15,299 nt of DNA, from positions 1 to 15,299 of the forward strand of contig JACPAV010000061.1 in assembly GCA_016180645.1 (NCBI GenBank), written 5' to 3'. The notes beneath the pieces were generated by a model. It was not told where the DNA came from, did not search any database, and worked only from the letters and a program-made list of their open reading frames with translations. The position numbers and the translations under genes were made by a program. Origin of the DNA: Nitrospirota bacterium (GTDB lineage: Bacteria > JACPQY01). Positions 6,202 through 14,443 of the stretch are shown here, in pieces (the first letter of the stretch is position 1; the number at the start of each line of letters is the position of its first letter).

Positions 6202-7899
6202 CTAGCGTGGAGCTATCCGCAGCAACTCTGCGGCGTAGGCACGCGCCTTATCCGATATTTTTTCTCCCCCGAGCATGCGGGCCAGCTCTTCGAGCCGTTC
6301 CTCGCGGCCGAGTTCGACAATTTCCGTAACCGTCCGCGATCCCGCGCGGCGTTTGCGAACGAGAAAATGGGCGTCCCCGAAACAGGCGATCTGCGGCAGA
6401 TGCGTGATGCAGAGGATCTGGTGGCGACGCGACAGCTCGCGCAGTTTTCGCCCTACGGCTTCCGCCACGGCGCCTCCGATTCCGGCATCGACTTCATCGA
6501 AGATCAGTGTCGCACCTTCCTTTTTTTTCGACAAGATGTTCTTGAGGACGAGCATGATGCGGGACCGCTCCCCGCCGGAAGCGATCCGGCTGAGGTCCCG
6601 GAGGGGCTCGCCGGGGTTGGCCGAAAAATCGTATCCGATCGTCATCGTCGGCGTGGCGGAGACGAGCCACTTTCCCGCGTCGTCCACCTTCGCCGGCTTG
6701 CCGTCCTGGTCCATCCAACCGGGCGTGAGCGTCACGGCGAAACGGGCTTTGGCCAGCCCCACCTCCTCGCATCCGGCTTCCACTTCGCGGGCCAGCCGAT
6801 CCGCGAACCTGCGGCGCTCCTTCAAGAACTTTTCGGCGCGGACCGCAAAGGCTTCCCAATCGGCCTCAAATCTCTTGGCCAGCGCGCCCCGGTCCGTTTC
6901 CTTCCTGGAAAGCTCCTCGATCTCCCTCGCCCCCTCCTCGGCCAGCCGCAACACGCTGTCCAGATCCGGCCCGTACTTCTTCTTGAGTCGATCGAGCTGA
7001 TAGAGGCGCTCCTCCACGGATTCGAGCCGCTTCGGATCGAATTCCATACTGCCCAGGTAGGAGGAGATGTCGCGTGCGGCGTCCTGGATCAGGGATTTCG
7101 CCGAGGCCAGCCCCTCGGCCATGGGAGTAAGACGCGGATCGATTTCACCGAGGGTCCGAATGGATTCCGCGTGTCGTCCGACCTGCTCCACCACGGATCC
7201 ATCGGTCGAGTAGAGAGCGCGGTCCGCCTCCCCGAGGGCTTGGGCGATTTTTTCGGCGTGGGCGAGGATGTTCCGCTCGGACTCCAATTCGTGATCTTCA
7301 TTCGGCCGGATGCGGGCCCCTTCGATCTCGTGGACCTGGAAGGAAAGAAGATCAATGCGTTCCCTGCGGGCTTTTTCCAGGCGGTCAAAATCGCGAAGTT
7401 CTTCATACAATCGGGCCACGGTCCTGCGTTCCTCTTCAAGTTTCTCGGCGGCTTCCTCCAGTCCTCCGAACTCATCGAGGTACGCCATCTGTTTTGCCGT
7501 GAGAACGAGGTCCATGTACTCGTGCTGGCCGTAGATTCCCACGAGCCGGCGGCCGAGATCCTCAAGCTGGCCGAGGGTGGCGCCGTCTTCATTGAACGTG
7601 ACTTTGCCCCGGCCTTCGCGGGTGATCTTCCGTCGGATCGTGAGTGCGGTCCCGTTCGAAGAAGCGGGCGCTGCCTGCGCAATCCCGCGCGTGTCGAATT
7701 GCGCCTCGAGGACGGCTTCCTCCCGCTCGGCACGGATCAGGTCGGCATGGGCCCTCGCGCCCAGGAGGAGATCGAGCGCGCCGATGATGATGCTCTTTCC
7801 GGCGCCGGTTTCGCCGGTGATCACGTTGAACCCTTCGCCGAGGTTGAGCTGGACCTCGTCGATGATCGCGAAATCCTTGATGCGCAGTTGCCGGAGCAT
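6202..7899 (-). CDS. recN: DNA repair protein RecN (SMC-like ATPase)
   Basis: A complete 565-residue RecN, close to the usual 550-570. RecN is a cytoplasmic SMC-like ATPase that gathers broken DNA ends for RecA-dependent double-strand break repair. The Walker A motif GETGAGKS is at 29-36, a long coiled coil occupies the middle, the ABC signature ASGGERSRIMLVL is near 440, and Walker B LIFDEVDAGIGG near 465 is followed by CITHLPQIA. ATG 7899 gives the standard MLRQLRIKDFAII beginning. No Shine-Dalgarno sequence is seen, and I found no convincing LexA-type operator upstream. It lies 161 nt downstream of nadK, a neighbour it has in many bacteria, with four small hairpins between them. Confidence 0.97.
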   Translation of the reverse strand: MLRQLRIKDFAIIDEVQLNLGEGFNVITGETGAGKSIIIGALDLLLGARAHADLIRAEREEAVLEAQFDTRGIAQAAPASSNGTALTIRRKITREGRGKVTFNEDGATLGQLEDLGRRLVGIYGQHEYMDLVLTAKQMAYLDEFGGLEEAAEKLEEERRTVARLYEELRDFDRLEKARRERIDLLSFQVHEIEGARIRPNEDHELESERNILAHAEKIAQALGEADRALYSTDGSVVEQVGRHAESIRTLGEIDPRLTPMAEGLASAKSLIQDAARDISSYLGSMEFDPKRLESVEERLYQLDRLKKKYGPDLDSVLRLAEEGAREIEELSRKETDRGALAKRFEADWEAFAVRAEKFLKERRRFADRLAREVEAGCEEVGLAKARFAVTLTPGWMDQDGKPAKVDDAGKWLVSATPTMTIGYDFSANPGEPLRDLSRIASGGERSRIMLVLKNILSKKKEGATLIFDEVDAGIGGAVAEAVGRKLRELSRRHQILCITHLPQIACFGDAHFLVRKRRAGSRTVTEIVELGREERLEELARMLGGEKISDKARAYAAELLRIAPR

Positions 7900-7927
7900 G
7901 GCGGGCTGCGACTACGACCCCAGGTCG

Positions 7928-8039
7928 GGACAGCTCCACCTGTCCGCCGCCCCTGGTCTGGGGCGTGAAATGTCCGCAGGCATAAAGCCTGCGCCTACCC
8001 AGGGTGCGGGTTCTTGGTAGCCGCGGGCTTCAGACCGCG
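7928..8039. repeat. Run of four short hairpins between nadK and recN
   Basis: Four consecutive inverted repeats occupy this 161-bp gap: GGACAG/CTGTCC (7928-7945), CGCCCC/GGGGCG (7948-7965), CGCAGGC/GCCTGCG (7975-7993) and CGCGG/CCGCG (8022-8039). The last resembles CCGCGGCCTTCAGTCGGCG at about 14923-14941 (16 of 19 positions shared). The third ends AAGCCTGCGCCTAC, close to the 13-mer at 93 and 3197. They appear to be different members of dispersed repeat families that have accumulated here. None has a T-run like an intrinsic terminator. Confidence 0.65.
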
Positions 8040-8060
8040 TCCCCGGATTCGTGTCTCTAA

Positions 8061-8933
8061 CTACCGACCGCCCCACTTGAGTTTCGTGCGGAGAATCTCG
8101 AAGGGATCGGGGGCGGCGTGGTTGAGTTTGATGACGTTCAAATCCTGCGAGGCCCGGTGAACTTCGAGTACGTCCTGGCTCACCAGGGGGCAGCCGACCT
8201 GGCCGTCGAGCGTGAGCTGCGTGTCGGAGGGGTCTTTGGCGTTCAATACGATTCGCACCCGGGAGGTGGCCGGGAGGACGAGTGGGCGGTTGGTGAGCGT
8301 ATGAGGACAGATCGGTGTGAGCACGAGGCAGTCCAGCGTGGGGGAAACGATCGGCCCGCCCGCGGCCAGGGAGTAGGCCGTCGATCCGGTCGGGGTGGAC
8401 ACGATCAAGCCGTCCGCCCGGAACACCGTCACCGGCTTCCCGTCCACTTCGGTCGACATTTCGATCATCCGCGCGATCGCGCTCTTGGTGATGACGGCAT
8501 CGTTCAGGGCGGACTCGGAGAGCAGTGTCCGCCCGTCGCGAAGGAGCGTCGCTTCAAGCCGCATGCGATGCGCGATCTTGTAGTCACCCGCGATCAACTG
8601 CTCCATCGCCTGCGTGGCGCCGTCGAGCGGAACTTCCGTGAGATATCCCAGACTGCCGAGATTGACGCCCAAAACCGGAACGCCCGTGTCGCTTACGAGC
8701 CGTGCTCCCCACAGGAACGTTCCGTCGCCGCCCAAGACGAGCAGCGCGTCGGTGTCCCGATGGACCAGTTGCCGTTCGGGAATGCCTTCCTTGCCGATCA
8801 GAGCGGCGGCGCCCGCTTCGAGTGAAAAGCGGACCTTCCTGTCAGTCAACCATTCTGAAAGATGACGAACCACCCGGGCCGCATCCTTGTGCTCCCGTTT
8901 CGCCAGAACGGCAACATTCGAAACTTTTTTCAC
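8061..8933 (-). CDS. nadK: NAD kinase (ATP-NAD kinase)
   Basis: This 290-residue cytoplasmic enzyme phosphorylates NAD to NADP. Diagnostic motifs are VLGGDGTFLWG (the catalytic GGDG at 68-71), LGVNLGSLGYLTE, the substrate-binding ND (144-145, in place of the common NE) and the glycine-rich STPTGSTAYSLAAGGP (179-194). The C-terminal half is the usual beta-rich domain. The start is GTG 8933; no Shine-Dalgarno sequence precedes it (the leader is pyrimidine-rich). It is the first gene of the minus-strand run nadK-recN-argA-pmbA-phosphatase and is divergent from smc. A promoter candidate lies 15 nt upstream. Confidence 0.96.
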   Translation of the reverse strand: MKKVSNVAVLAKREHKDAARVVRHLSEWLTDRKVRFSLEAGAAALIGKEGIPERQLVHRDTDALLVLGGDGTFLWGARLVSDTGVPVLGVNLGSLGYLTEVPLDGATQAMEQLIAGDYKIAHRMRLEATLLRDGRTLLSESALNDAVITKSAIARMIEMSTEVDGKPVTVFRADGLIVSTPTGSTAYSLAAGGPIVSPTLDCLVLTPICPHTLTNRPLVLPATSRVRIVLNAKDPSDTQLTLDGQVGCPLVSQDVLEVHRASQDLNVIKLNHAAPDPFEILRTKLKWGGR

Positions 8934-8948
8934 GTTGAACCGGAGGCG

Positions 8949-8977
8949 AAATTAGCACATCGATGGGGTGGAGTCCA
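8949..8977 (-). promoter_or_regulatory. Putative nadK promoter
   Basis: On the minus strand, TGGACT (8977-8972), a 17-bp spacer and TAATTT (8954-8949), with a TG one base before the -10, lie upstream of nadK. There are 15 nt from the -10 to the GTG, so the predicted leader is about 8 nt, too short for a normal Shine-Dalgarno interaction. The call rests only on matches to consensus and on its position in the divergent gap. Confidence 0.45.
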
Positions 8978-9092
8978 CGCGCGGCCCGCCCGCCCGAGCA
9001 TTCCCGCCGAAAAACCCCAAAGATTACTTTAGGTTACGCATACCATATCTTGTAGCGCAATGCGGCCTACCACTCCATATAGTGATTTTTGC

Positions 9093-9121
9093 TTTACAAA
9101 CCGAACCTCGTTTGTTAGGCT
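9093..9121 (+). promoter_or_regulatory. Putative smc promoter with internal dyad, leaderless geometry
   Basis: TTTACA (9093-9098), 17 bp and TAGGCT (9116-9121) lie 7 nt before the smc ATG at 9129, so the transcript would begin at about the start codon. No Shine-Dalgarno sequence is present. The spacer holds a dyad, ACAAAC (9096-9101) and GTTTGT (9110-9115) separated by 8 bp, which overlaps the -35 and abuts the -10. This is where a repressor operator would sit, though I recognise no specific regulator. Confidence 0.5.
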
Positions 9122-9128
9122 ACCGCGA

Positions 9129-12100
9129 ATGCGAATTCGCAAGCTGACCCTTCTGGGTTTCAAGTCCTTCCCGGAGAAAACGGAGTTCGTCTTTCCCGAG
9201 GGATTGACGTGCATCGTCGGTCCAAACGGCTGCGGCAAGACGAACATCGTGGACGCCATCCGTTTCTGTCTCGGCGAGCAAAGCGCCAAGAAACTCCGCG
9301 GAAAATCGGTGGTGGACATGGTGTTTGGGGGCACCTCGGGCAAGGCGGCGATGAATTTCGCCGACGTCTCCATGACCTTCGACGTTCAGAAGGGAGAACT
9401 TCCCGAGCCGTATCATGAAATCGAGGAGTTCGAAGTCCGCCGCGTGCTCTACCGATCGGGCGAAAGCGAATACTACATCAACCGCACCCCCAGCCTGTTG
9501 AAGGATATCTACGACCTTTTCTACGGCACGGGTCTTTCGCCGTACTCCTACGGCATCATGGATCAATCGGATGTGACCCGGCTCATCACCATGCACGTGG
9601 AGGAGCGGCGCCTCCTTCTGGAAGAGGCCGCCGGCATCACGAAGTTCCGTCGGAAACGGCAGGAAGCCGAGCGAAAGATGGAACGCACGAGGGTGAATCT
9701 CCAGCGCGTCGAGGACGTCCTTGCCGAGGTGGAGCGCCAGAAGCGGAGCCTCGAACGACAGGCGAAAAAAGCTCAGAAGCTCAAAGAATTGAACGAAGAG
9801 CTCCGGGCGAAGGAGCTGATCATGTACAAGGCCCAGTGGCGGGGCCTGAGAGCCGCGCTGGACCGTGTGGAGCAGGAGGAGACGGAGGAGCAGCGGCTGC
9901 GGGATGAATTGAGCGCTTCCTTGAGCACGCTGGAGTCCGAGCGGGAGCGCATCGAACTGGAATCAGTGCAGGTAGAGGAAGACCTCCGGCGGCTCCGCGA
10001 GGAGTTCCACCGCGCGGAGATCGACCAGGAGCAGTGTCGCGGGCAGATCGAGAAACACCGGGCGGACAAGGCCGCGTTGGAGCGCCGGACAAGCGAGCTC
10101 CGCGCTCAGGCCGACGCGCTTCGGGCCGACGTGGAGGCGGCGGATCGGAAGCTCGCCGAACTGGACGCCGAGCGCCGGGACGTGGAAGAAAATCTAAACC
10201 GGCTCCGGCTCCAGCTCTCCGAGAGGCGCCCGCGCCGCGAGGAATTGATCGCCCGCATGCAGTCACTTCGGGAGCAGGAAGACCGCCTCGAACAGGAACG
10301 CCTGGAGCGAATGGCCCAGGTTGCGGAACTCGAACGTGTGGTCGCTTCCGCCGAGGGGCGCCGCCATGAAACGGAAAAGCGCCGCGTGGAGCTGGAAAGC
10401 CGCCGCCAACAGCTCTTGTTCTCCGAACAGGAGATGGTGGAACAGACCAGGGGAATCGAAGATCTCCGCGCGAAAACGGCGGTGCTCCTGGAGGAAAATG
10501 GTCGTCGCCTCGAAAGCGTCGAAGAGCACCTTCGGAACCTTTCCCGGGTGTACGGCGAGCGGATCAATGACCGCCGCCAGAAACGGGACGACGTCGAGCG
10601 CCTGAGCGCCACTCGCACCTCCCTCCAAACGCTGCAAGAGACGTACTCGGGTTTCCATGAGGGCGCCCGTCAGATTCTTCTCAAGTGGGGCCGGAACGGA
10701 ATTAAAGGCACCGTGGCGGAAGTGTTGGACGTGCCCGAGCGCTATCGCCAGGCGGTGGAAGCCTCGCTCGGCGTCCTGCTGGAGGCGATCGTCACCGATA
10801 CAAGAAGCTACGGAATGCAGGCCATGGACTATCTTCGTTCCGAAGACCTCGGCCGGGCATTTTTCGTCGCCCTGGACGCGCCCGCCGGAAACGGCGCCTC
10901 GCCCATGGAGGATCCGAGGCCGGAGAACGCGGAGCGTCTGATCGAAAAAATTCAACCGAAGCCCGGCTATGAGAGCGTGGCCGAGCGCCTCCTGTCGCAC
11001 GTCTGGGTGGTGGACCGGATTGAAGACGTGTTCGCGCTTCCGCCCTCCTCTAGGGCGACCTACGTCACGAAGTGGGGCGAGGTGAGTCATCCGCAAGGCG
11101 TGCTCGCGGGCGGCGCCCAGGCCAAACAGGAAACCGCCTCGCTGGCCTGGCTCGAACGGAAGGAGAAACTTCAACAGATCGACGAGCAGCTCACGGCGAT
11201 GCAGTCCGCCCTTTCGCAGATCGAAGAGGAAATTCCTTTGATGGAAGCGCGGCGAACCGAGCTGGAATCGGAGCGGGAAAAGGAACGCCTCGCGCAGGTG
11301 GACCTCCAGGCCCAGATCGCCCGGTTTCAGGCGGAGAAGGAGGGCGTGGCCCGAGTGATGCAGACCTCCGGTTCGGCCGCGGTTTCGCAGGAGGAAGACA
11401 GCATCCAGCGCACCATCGGTGAACTTTCCACCGTTCTGGACACCGCGCAGCAATCGCTGGATCAATTCCGGGGACAGCAGCAGGCCCTCGCGGAGAAAAT
11501 CGCCGGGGTGAGGCGGGAGCACGAGGCGGCCGGCCTGGGCCTGGCCGAGACCGAAAAAGGGATCAACGAACTGGCGTTCACTGAGGTCCAACTCGACGAA
11601 CGGCATCAGCAATTGGCGAAGGCTTCGGTGGAGATCGAACGGGGGCGGGAACAGGTTTTGGAGCGTTTCGAGCGGCTCGAGGCGGAGATCGGGGAATCGG
11701 CGGCACCCGTGGCCGCGTTGGACAAGGCGATCGCGGAGGCCGAATCGCGGCTTTCCGATCTCCAGGAACAGGCCCGCATGGCGCGGGAAGAAGTGGCCAA
11801 GGCGGAAGAGACCATCCGCCAACTCCGGGATCGCCGGGGAGCTTTGGAATCCGACGCCAAATCCACCCGGGAGCGTCTACGCCAGGTGGAGGAGCGCGTG
11901 GCGGAGTTGTCGGTGGAAAAGGCGACATCGGCCATGCACATGGATCGCACCAACCAGGAAGCTCGAGAGCGTTGGGGGGTGGAGGATCTGGCGGCACTGG
12001 AAGCGGCTCCGCCCGAGGACCTCGAAGCGCTGACGGCCTCGGTTGCCGAACTGCGGGATCGGAAAACGAAAATGGGTGACGTGAATATGGAGTCTCTCGC

Positions 12101-12713
12101 GGAATACGATGAACTTAGTCAGCGGTTCACCTTCCTGACTGAGCAGAGGGACGACATTCAGAAATCGATCGAGCAGCTCCGCGAAGCGATCGCCAAGATC
12201 AACCGGGTTTGCCGCGAACGGTTTGATCAGATTTTCGAGGAGGTCAGCAAGAAATTTTCTGAGGTATTTGCCGGCTTGGTCCGAGGGGGGAAGGGCGAAC
12301 TCCGGCTGATCGAGCCGCCGCCGCTCCCCGAAGGCGAGATCGAGGACGAAGAGGCGGCTTCGCGGCGGTCCAAGCGAGAACGCGGCGTGGATATCTACGC
12401 CAAGATGCCCGGCAAGACCATGGCGAGCCTCAACCTCCTGTCCGGTGGTGAGAGGGCCCTGACGGCGTTCTCGCTCCTGCTCTCGCTATTCCTCGTTCGT
12501 CCGAGTCCGTTCTGCATTCTCGACGAGGTGGACGGCCCGTTGGACGATTCCAACGTCCATCGATTCGCCCAGACCATCGGCGAGATGGGGAAAACCAACC
12601 CCTTCCTGGCCATCACGCACAACAAAGTGACGATGAAATACGCAGGCACCCTCATCGGCGTCACCATGGAAGAGGACGGCATCTCCAAACTCGTCTCCGT
12701 CAAAGTCGCGTAG
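9129..12713 (+). CDS. smc: Chromosome segregation ATPase SMC
   Basis: A full-length 1194-residue SMC, the core of the condensin-like SMC-ScpAB complex that compacts and segregates the chromosome. The N-terminal head has Walker A GPNGCGKTN (31-39), a Cys/Thr variant of the usual GSGKSN. Two long heptad-rich coiled coils flank the hinge (about 505-660, including FHEGARQILLKW and GVLAGG). The C-terminal head has the signature LNLLSGGERALTAFSLLL (about 1100) and Walker B FCILDEVDGPLDDSNV (about 1128), where Gly replaces the more usual Ala after DEVD. ATG 9129 gives the classical MRIRKLTLLGFKSF beginning; the open frame back to 9060 crosses the promoter and is not used. scpA and scpB are not in the window. 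The gene is 68 nt from a convergent recombinase gene. Confidence 0.97.
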   Translation: MRIRKLTLLGFKSFPEKTEFVFPEGLTCIVGPNGCGKTNIVDAIRFCLGEQSAKKLRGKSVVDMVFGGTSGKAAMNFADVSMTFDVQKGELPEPYHEIEEFEVRRVLYRSGESEYYINRTPSLLKDIYDLFYGTGLSPYSYGIMDQSDVTRLITMHVEERRLLLEEAAGITKFRRKRQEAERKMERTRVNLQRVEDVLAEVERQKRSLERQAKKAQKLKELNEELRAKELIMYKAQWRGLRAALDRVEQEETEEQRLRDELSASLSTLESERERIELESVQVEEDLRRLREEFHRAEIDQEQCRGQIEKHRADKAALERRTSELRAQADALRADVEAADRKLAELDAERRDVEENLNRLRLQLSERRPRREELIARMQSLREQEDRLEQERLERMAQVAELERVVASAEGRRHETEKRRVELESRRQQLLFSEQEMVEQTRGIEDLRAKTAVLLEENGRRLESVEEHLRNLSRVYGERINDRRQKRDDVERLSATRTSLQTLQETYSGFHEGARQILLKWGRNGIKGTVAEVLDVPERYRQAVEASLGVLLEAIVTDTRSYGMQAMDYLRSEDLGRAFFVALDAPAGNGASPMEDPRPENAERLIEKIQPKPGYESVAERLLSHVWVVDRIEDVFALPPSSRATYVTKWGEVSHPQGVLAGGAQAKQETASLAWLERKEKLQQIDEQLTAMQSALSQIEEEIPLMEARRTELESEREKERLAQVDLQAQIARFQAEKEGVARVMQTSGSAAVSQEEDSIQRTIGELSTVLDTAQQSLDQFRGQQQALAEKIAGVRREHEAAGLGLAETEKGINELAFTEVQLDERHQQLAKASVEIERGREQVLERFERLEAEIGESAAPVAALDKAIAEAESRLSDLQEQARMAREEVAKAEETIRQLRDRRGALESDAKSTRERLRQVEERVAELSVEKATSAMHMDRTNQEARERWGVEDLAALEAAPPEDLEALTASVAELRDRKTKMGDVNMESLAEYDELSQRFTFLTEQRDDIQKSIEQLREAIAKINRVCRERFDQIFEEVSKKFSEVFAGLVRGGKGELRLIEPPPLPEGEIEDEEAASRRSKRERGVDIYAKMPGKTMASLNLLSGGERALTAFSLLLSLFLVRPSPFCILDEVDGPLDDSNVHRFAQTIGEMGKTNPFLAITHNKVTMKYAGTLIGVTMEEDGISKLVSVKVA

Positions 12714-12727
12714 CCCCTGGAAGCCGA

Positions 12728-12764
12728 TCCCCAAACCTTTCGGGGGAGAGGTATGTTCTTTTCT
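12728..12764 (+). terminator. Weak candidate smc terminator
   Basis: Just after the smc stop, TCCCC (12728-12732) can pair with GGGGA (12743-12747) over a loop of about 10 nt, and a T-rich stretch (TTCTTTTCT, 12756-12764) follows some 8 nt later. The stem is short and the T-run is displaced, so this is only a tentative terminator. Confidence 0.2.
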
Positions 12765-12781
12765 AGTGCCATGGCGTGAAT

Positions 12782-14427
12782 TCAGTCCTGGCACACCCCC
12801 AGTGTGGCCACGCCGTTCACGTTGACGTTCTTCGGAATGGCCCCTAAATCGCTACCGGATCGAAACTCTCCGAGGGGGATCGTATGTCGGATCACGAGTT
12901 GACCGTCTTGGACGATGACACGATCGAGCACGAGGCGCAAGATCTTCACCTTCGACTCGAAGTTCGGACGTTCGAGTGCCCCGTGAATATTCTTACAGAA
13001 GACCTCCACACCTTCGACCAGGTGCAAGCTCCTCTGCCGCTCTTTTTGTTTCTCCTCGATTTCCTTCAGCCGCGCCTCCATGAGCGTCTGATGAGCGGCA
13101 ATCGACTCGCGCCTCTGCTTGAGATCCTCCAGCGCTAGGATGCCCGCCTGGTAGCCGTCGATGAGACGTTGGTCCTCGCGCTCCAAGGCCCGTAGGCGCG
13201 TGTGGAGCCGCTTGATCTCCTGATCCTCGATGAGGTCTTGGGATGCTTCTCCGTGGCCTCGGGCGTACTGCTCCAAGAGGATCTTCGGATCGAGGAGCAT
13301 CTGTCGCACCGTGTCCCACACCCGCTCTTCCACCGGCTGTGCGGCAACGAAGCCCCCGCACACCGATCGGGGCGATACGACGGATATCGGGCGGTACAAA
13401 GATAGCGTCGGTAGTGGGGCGTGCGCGTCGAGGTCAGCCCGTGCATGCGCCGCCCACACGCACCGCAGACGAGGAGACTCTTGAGCAGGTATCGCCCGGG
13501 GGTCGCGTGGCCCGGATTCCACGTTCGATTCTTCTCGATCTGTTTCTGGGCCTTCTCCCAGATCTCCTCCGACACAAGGGCCGGAGCCGGAACGGGAATC
13601 CATTCCGCGGGGGGTCTCTTCCGGCGACTCCTCGCGATCCCCGGTCGAAGGTCCTTGAAGCTCTGGGCACCCCGCGGACGGGCGGGGGGCGTGTCCACCG
13701 TCGTCAGCACGTTGTAGTACCGAAGCCCCTTGTACACGGAGTTCTTGACCATCCCCGTCAAACCGGAGACATGCCACCGAGTCTTCCCCTCCTGGGTCGG
13801 AACGGCCCGCTCGGTCAAGCGATGCGCGATCCGCCCGAGCGAGAGTTCCTCCTCGACGAGCCAGCGATAGATTTCACGCGCAACCTCCGCCTCCGGCTCG
13901 TACACCTTGAGCAGGCCTCCCCCTCCCTCCGCCCGCTTCCACGTCCGATACCCGTACGGGGCACGGCCGCTCGTGATCCGACCCTGACGGGCCAGGTAAA
14001 TCCGTCCACGCCTGGTTCTTTCAGCGATGAGTTTTCTTTCATACTCGCTGAACACGCCCTGGATCTGGAGGAGCATCTGGTCCTCCGACCGATCTGAATA
14101 GGTCCGGTTGAGAAACACGATTTCGACACCCGCCCGGCGAAACTCCTCCAAGAGAATCACCTGATACGGAAACTGCCGGGCGAGTCGGTCGGGGGCATAG
14201 GCCAGAATCGCCTCCAGCTTCCCCTCGTACACGTCGTCCCTCAGCCGCTCCAAACCCGGACGGTCCAGACGGGACCCCGTGAACACATCGGTGTACTCGC
14301 GGCTCCCGTCCACCCGATACTCGTGCTCGCTCGCGTATCGATGAAGCGCGTCGAGCTGGCTCTCCATCGTCGCCTCGTCCTCCTGCCGGTCCGTCGATAC
14401 ACGCGCATAAATGGCTGCAATCTTCAT
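12782..14427 (-). pseudogene. Large serine recombinase, split by a single frameshift
   Basis: Two overlapping minus-strand frames together encode one large serine recombinase of about 548 residues. The first frame (14427 down to about 13358) has the resolvase catalytic domain: YARVSTDRQ with nucleophile Ser11, then YAPDRLAR and the long helix E. The recombinase domain (APYGYRTW to about 260) and a Cys-rich zinc ribbon (VCGACGRRMHG, YLCTARY, DRC) follow. The second frame (13357 to 12782) supplies the coiled coil and C-terminal domain (ERVWDTVRQML through IPLGEFRSG). The shift occurs in a G5 tract (13353-13357 on the plus strand); a sixth G would restore one frame. Unshifted, the first frame reads on to 13135, giving a 430-residue protein with an aberrant tail. 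ATG 14427 has a strong AAGGAGG site. Such enzymes integrate or excise mobile DNA. A sequencing indel is as likely as a true mutation. Confidence 0.88.
13353..13357 (-). other. Homopolymer at the recombinase frameshift
   Basis: Reading the minus strand, codons TGT GCG GGG GCT leave the correct frame, whereas TGC GGG GGC TTC is the downstream correct frame. The switch is equivalent to one missing G in this G5 run, or to a ribosome slipping back one base on GGG. The zinc-ribbon sequence ends at DRC just before it, and VAAQPVEERVWD resumes just after it. Confidence 0.75.
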
Positions 14428-14440
14428 CTCGTCCTCCTTG
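14428..14440 (-). promoter_or_regulatory. Strong ribosome binding site of the recombinase
   Basis: On the minus strand, AAGGAGGACGAG directly precedes ATG 14427, placing AAGGAGG about 5 nt before the start. It fixes the start at MKIAAIYARVS and argues against the 34-codon longer open frame. The site lies in the 16-nt gap after the small upstream gene. It contrasts with the SD-less starts of nfo, the NHL lipoprotein, smc, nadK and recN. Confidence 0.8.
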
Positions 14441-14443
14441 ATC

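Noticed and set aside
5821-7968. 715-codon open frame on the plus strand opposite recN and argA
   Set aside because: It is antisense to two securely identified genes and reads as composition-driven sequence with no domain; GC-rich codon bias opens the opposite frame.
7928-8039. CRISPR array
   Set aside because: The repeats are different palindromes with no constant repeat-spacer period, and no cas gene is present.
9060-9128. N-terminal extension of SMC
   Set aside because: It would translate the promoter region; SMC proteins begin with the strand found at 9129.
10263-11822. 519-codon open frame antisense to smc
   Set aside because: It lies wholly within the smc coiled-coil coding region, with no recognisable motif or ribosome site.
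12395-12772. 125-codon minus-strand open frame at the smc 3' end
   Set aside because: It is mostly antisense to the smc ATPase head and has no supporting features.
13346-13364. Programmed -1 frameshift in the recombinase
   Set aside because: No X-XXY-YYZ heptamer in the zero frame and no obvious downstream pseudoknot; this family is not known to use recoding. Mutation or sequence error is simpler.
13243-14097. 284-codon plus-strand open frame opposite the recombinase
   Set aside because: It is antisense to the zinc-ribbon and recombinase domains, which are recognisable on the minus strand.
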